Shown in pieces: positions 5,669 to 8,588 of a stretch of DNA of 8,588 nucleotides; within the stretch, counting starts at the first letter, position 1, and each line of letters opens with the position of its first letter. This DNA comes from Pseudomonadota bacterium. Its GTDB lineage: Bacteria; Pseudomonadota; Alphaproteobacteria; Acetobacterales; Acetobacteraceae. The stretch spans positions 1 through 8,588 of the forward strand of contig JAJZHU010000089.1 of the NCBI GenBank assembly GCA_021798375.1, written 5' to 3'. The notes beneath the pieces are model-generated. The model saw only the letters and a program-made list of their open reading frames with translations, had not been told where the DNA came from and did no database searches. The position numbers and the translations under genes were made by a program.

Positions 5669-6742
5669 ATGTCGTTCAACAGCTTCGGCCATATGTTCCG
5701 CATCACCACCTGGGGCGAAAGCCACGGCGAGGCGATCGGCTGCGTGGTCGATGGCTGTCCGCCGCGCATCGCCTTGTCCGAGGCCGATATTCAGCCGTTT
5801 TTGGATCGCCGCCGTCCTGGGCAATCGAAATTCACCACCCAACGGCAGGAGGCCGATCAGGTAAAGATCCTCTCGGGCGTTTATCAGGGGTTGACCACCG
5901 GCACGCCGATCGCGCTGGAGATCCAGAACACCGATCAGCGCAGCAAGGATTACGGCGATATCGCCGAGCGTTACCGGCCCGGCCACGCCGACCTTACCTA
6001 TGATCTTAAATACGGCCATCGTGATCCGCGCGGCGGCGGCCGCAGTTCGGCGCGCGAAACCGCCATGCGGGTGGCGGCGGGGGCCGTGGCGTTGAAGATT
6101 CTGCCGCCGGGCGTGGCGATTCAGGGCGCCTTGGTGCAGATCGGACCGCACAAGATCGACCGTGCGAATTGGGATTGGGACCAGGTGCGGGAAAATCCGT
6201 TCTTCTGCCCCGACGCAGCCGCCGTGCCGAAGTGGGAAGATTATCTGAACCAGGTGCGCAAGGCCGGATCGTCTTGTGGCGCGGTGATCGAACTCGTGGC
6301 CAGCCATGTGCCCGCCGGTTTGGGCGCGCCGATCTACGGCAAGCTCGACGCCGATCTGGCGGCGGCGCTGATGAGCATCAACGCGGTCAAGGGCGTGGAA
6401 ATTGGCGACGGATTTGCCGCGGCCGCGCTTTCGGGCGAGGACAATGCCGACGAGATGTTCATGCAAGACGGCAAACTGCAATTTTCCGCCAATCACGCCG
6501 GCGGGATCTTGGGCGGAATTTCATCGGGTCAGCCGGTGGTGGCGCGATTTGCCGTCAAGCCGACCAGCTCGATCCTGACTCCGCGCCGCTCGGTGGACCG
6601 CAAGGGCGATAATGTGGAAGTGGTGACCAAGGGCCGCCACGACCCATGCGTGGGCATCCGCGCCGTGCCGGTGGGCGAGGCGATGATGGCGTGCGTGCTG
6701 GCGGATCATCTGCTGCGGGATCGGGCGCAGGTGGTGCGGTAA
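5669..6742 (+). CDS. aroC: Chorismate synthase
   Basis: AroC converts 5-enolpyruvylshikimate-3-phosphate to chorismate, the branch point to aromatic amino acids, folate and quinones. It needs reduced FMN, which is not consumed. The 357 residues match the family's usual length (about 350-370). The first signature GESHG (16-20, His19) is intact, followed by RRRPGQS (47-53), RYRPGHADLTY (101-111, with the second conserved His at 106), and KYGHRDPRGGGRSSARET (114-131). The C-terminal flavin and substrate segment contains RSVDRKGDN, GRHDPC and VPVGEAM. The ATG at 5669 lies one base after the fabI stop, with GGA at 5661-5663 inside the end of fabI, so translation is probably coupled. The stop TAA (6740-6742) touches the stop of nadE on the other strand. 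The assignment is secure. Confidence 0.97.
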   Translation: MSFNSFGHMFRITTWGESHGEAIGCVVDGCPPRIALSEADIQPFLDRRRPGQSKFTTQRQEADQVKILSGVYQGLTTGTPIALEIQNTDQRSKDYGDIAERYRPGHADLTYDLKYGHRDPRGGGRSSARETAMRVAAGAVALKILPPGVAIQGALVQIGPHKIDRANWDWDQVRENPFFCPDAAAVPKWEDYLNQVRKAGSSCGAVIELVASHVPAGLGAPIYGKLDADLAAALMSINAVKGVEIGDGFAAAALSGEDNADEMFMQDGKLQFSANHAGGILGGISSGQPVVARFAVKPTSSILTPRRSVDRKGDNVEVVTKGRHDPCVGIRAVPVGEAMMACVLADHLLRDRAQVVR

Positions 6743-8588
6743 TCAGCCCGGCGGCAATCCCGCTTCCAGTTCTTCCAACCAAATCCGCGCATTGCCATCC
6801 GACGGCGCGCGCCAGTCGCCGCGCGGCGACAGCGATCCCCCCGCCACCAGCTTGGGTCCGTTGGGCAAGGCCGAGCGTTTGAACTGGCTCGATCCGAAAA
6901 ACCGCGCGATGAAACCGCGCAGCCAATGTCTGATCACCGCCAGATCATATTGATTCCGCGCATCATCGGGGAATCCGGGCGGAAAGCCGCCAAGCGCACG
7001 GTCGCCCCAGGCATGGACCGCGAGGAACGCCACGCGCGACGGCGTAAACCCATAACGCAAAACATAAAACAGGAAGAAATCGAGCAATTCGTAGGGGCCG
7101 ATCACCGCCTGGGTGCTTTGCGGCGCCTCGCCCGCGCCCACCGGCACCAGTTCGGGTGAAATTTCGGTGGCCAGGATGCGCTCCAACACCGCGTGGGTGG
7201 CGGCGCCGAACAAATTCTCGGCCACCACAAAGCGGATCAAATGCTGGATCAGCGTCTTGGGCACGCCCGCATTCACATTGTAATGCGACATGTGATCGCC
7301 CACGCCGTAAGTACACCAGCCCAGCGCCAATTCCGACAAATCCCCGGTGCCCACCACGATGGCATTGTGATGATTGGCGAGGCGGAACAGATAATCGGTG
7401 CGCAAACCGGCCTGCACGTTTTCGAACGTGATATCGTAAAGCGGCTCGCCCGCCGCAAATCCATGGCCGATCTGTTCGAGCATGATATGCGCGCTGGGGC
7501 GTATATCGATCTCCCCCGCCGTGACCCCCAGACTTTGCATCAGCGTATGGGCGTTGGCCTTGGTGCTGTCGGAGGTGGCGAAGCCAGGCAGGGTGAACGC
7601 CATGATCTGGGCGCGCGGCAATCCCAGCAGATCGAACGCCCGCACGCACACCAAGAGCGCCTGCGTGCTGTCCAGCCCGCCCGAAATGCCGATCACCACC
7701 CGGCTGATGTTGGCCGCGCGCAAACGCTGCGCCAGTCCCGCGACCTGGATGTTATAGCCCTCGTAGCAATCCTGCCGCAGCCTGGCCGCGTCGTTGGGCA
7801 CAAACGGGAAACGCGCCACATCGCGGCGCAACCCCAGATCGCCGCGCGGCGCATCGAGCACAAAGCCGATCGTGCGAAACGCCAAGGACGCCGCGCGCGC
7901 ATTATCGTCGAAAGTGCCCTGACGCTGACGCTCGCCGGCCAGCAGGCGCAGATCGACATCCGCCACCGCCCGCACCGATTGGGTGGGGAAACGCGCGGTC
8001 TCGGCCAGCAAAACACCATTTTCAAAAATCGACGCCTGCCCATCCCAGGCCAGATCGGTGGTCGATTCACCCGCCCCCGCCGCCGCATAAAGATAGGCCG
8101 CCAAGCAGCGTTGCGATTGCGCCTCGCACAGGCTGTGGCGGGTTTCCGCCTTGCCGATGGTGATCGGGCTTGCCGACAGATTGGCCAGCACCAGCGCCCC
8201 CGCCAACGCCGCCGCCGTGGAGGGCGGGTTCGGCACCCACAGATCCTCGCAGATCTCGACGCCCACGCGCAGCAAGGGGAGATTATCGGCCACGAACAAC
8301 AAATCGGTGCCGAACGGCGCGCTGTGGCCGGCCAGGGCGATTTGTTGCCCCACCACACCCACGCCCGCGGCAAAATGCCGCCGTTCGTAATATTCGCGGT
8401 AGTTGGGCAGATAGGATTTCGGCACCACGCCGAGCACCCGCCCGCGATGAATTGCCACCGCAGCGTTGTAAATCCGCCCCATCGCCCGCACCGGCGCACC
8501 GACCAGCAAAACGGGCAGTAAATCCAGGCTCGCCGCGATCAGCCCGCCCAAGGCGTGCTCGACCGCCTCCAGCAGCGCGTCCTGCAAC
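6743..8588 (-). CDS. nadE: Glutamine-dependent NAD+ synthetase, 5'-truncated
   Basis: NadE converts nicotinic acid adenine dinucleotide to NAD+ with ATP, using ammonia released from glutamine by its own glutaminase domain. The frame is open to the window edge, giving 614 residues. The Mycobacterium-type enzyme it resembles has about 680, so some 65 N-terminal residues, including the nitrilase-triad Glu, lie outside. Present are the triad Lys57 in PKSYLPNYREYYERRHF, the nucleophile Cys113 in GVEICEDLW, the synthetase P-loop SGGLDS (302-307), LPGFATSDSTKANA (333-346), and GTGDLSELALGWCTYGVGDHMSHYNVNAGVPKT in two adjoining blocks (413-445), which lines the NAD-analogue and ATP site and the ammonia channel. 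The apparent start TTG at 8587 is internal. The gene converges on aroC with abutting stops. Bases in the last 26 codons show no second gene. The assignment is secure; numbering is for the fragment. Confidence 0.96.
   Translation of the reverse strand, partial: LQDALLEAVEHALGGLIAASLDLLPVLLVGAPVRAMGRIYNAAVAIHRGRVLGVVPKSYLPNYREYYERRHFAAGVGVVGQQIALAGHSAPFGTDLLFVADNLPLLRVGVEICEDLWVPNPPSTAAALAGALVLANLSASPITIGKAETRHSLCEAQSQRCLAAYLYAAAGAGESTTDLAWDGQASIFENGVLLAETARFPTQSVRAVADVDLRLLAGERQRQGTFDDNARAASLAFRTIGFVLDAPRGDLGLRRDVARFPFVPNDAARLRQDCYEGYNIQVAGLAQRLRAANISRVVIGISGGLDSTQALLVCVRAFDLLGLPRAQIMAFTLPGFATSDSTKANAHTLMQSLGVTAGEIDIRPSAHIMLEQIGHGFAAGEPLYDITFENVQAGLRTDYLFRLANHHNAIVVGTGDLSELALGWCTYGVGDHMSHYNVNAGVPKTLIQHLIRFVVAENLFGAATHAVLERILATEISPELVPVGAGEAPQSTQAVIGPYELLDFFLFYVLRYGFTPSRVAFLAVHAWGDRALGGFPPGFPDDARNQYDLAVIRHWLRGFIARFFGSSQFKRSALPNGPKLVAGGSLSPRGDWRAPSDGNARIWLEELEAGLPPG

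Noticed and set aside
4828..5769. 313-codon minus-strand frame opposite fabI and the start of aroC
   Set aside because: It is the shadow of fabI: His/Gly/Arg-rich, no family motif, no ribosome site, while fabI itself carries every catalytic residue.
5648..6496. 282-codon minus-strand frame opposite aroC
   Set aside because: Same pattern as the other antisense frames: composition typical of a reverse-strand shadow and no domain.
7193..8521. Long 442-codon open frame on the plus strand, antisense to nadE
   Set aside because: Its translation is rich in Arg, His and Gln with no recognisable domain, and it lies wholly opposite a conserved enzyme with intact motifs. Long antisense frames are common in GC-rich DNA.

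Overview
The window is high-GC (roughly 60%), densely packed, and carries single-copy housekeeping genes of alphaproteobacterial type. The placement of pdxH divergent to fabI, with aroC directly behind fabI, is a recurring alphaproteobacterial arrangement. The long fused NAD synthetase and the double-domain APH/P-loop kinase also fit that group. I lean towards a Rhodospirillales-like organism, but this rests on remembered synteny and protein resemblance, not on a search. I saw no tRNA, rRNA, CRISPR array, insertion sequence or phage gene, so this looks like chromosomal core DNA rather than an accessory island.

Layout. Bases 1-730 (+) hold the C-terminal four fifths of murQ, the MurNAc-6-phosphate etherase of cell-wall recycling. 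It is cut by the window edge. A TonB-like energy transducer follows (about 827-1975, +) with an unusually long N-terminal cytoplasmic tail. It converges on a three-gene minus-strand cluster read from 4590 down to 2005: pdxH (pyridoxamine 5'-phosphate oxidase), an uncharacterised APH-like kinase fused to a P-loop kinase, and a MarR-family regulator. The first two genes share one base (TAATG). A 40-base gap before marR holds a candidate promoter and dyad operator.

The 234-base divergent region 4591-4824 separates pdxH from fabI (4825-5667, +) and aroC (5669-6742, +), which are one base apart. They encode enoyl-ACP reductase (fatty-acid elongation) and chorismate synthase (last step of the shikimate pathway). 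The window ends with most of nadE (6743-8588, -), the glutamine-dependent NAD synthetase, whose N-terminus lies beyond the right edge. The stop codons of aroC and nadE abut with no base between them.

How the genes relate: PdxH makes PLP, FabI uses NADH, NadE makes NAD, AroC feeds aromatic amino acids, and MurQ recycles peptidoglycan sugar. Apart from the fabI-aroC and pdxH-kinase-marR transcription units, the grouping shows no single dedicated system. I found no convincing new defence or mobile system. The least understood parts are the APH/AAA kinase coupled to pdxH, the possible MarR autoregulatory site, and the extended N-terminus of the TonB protein.
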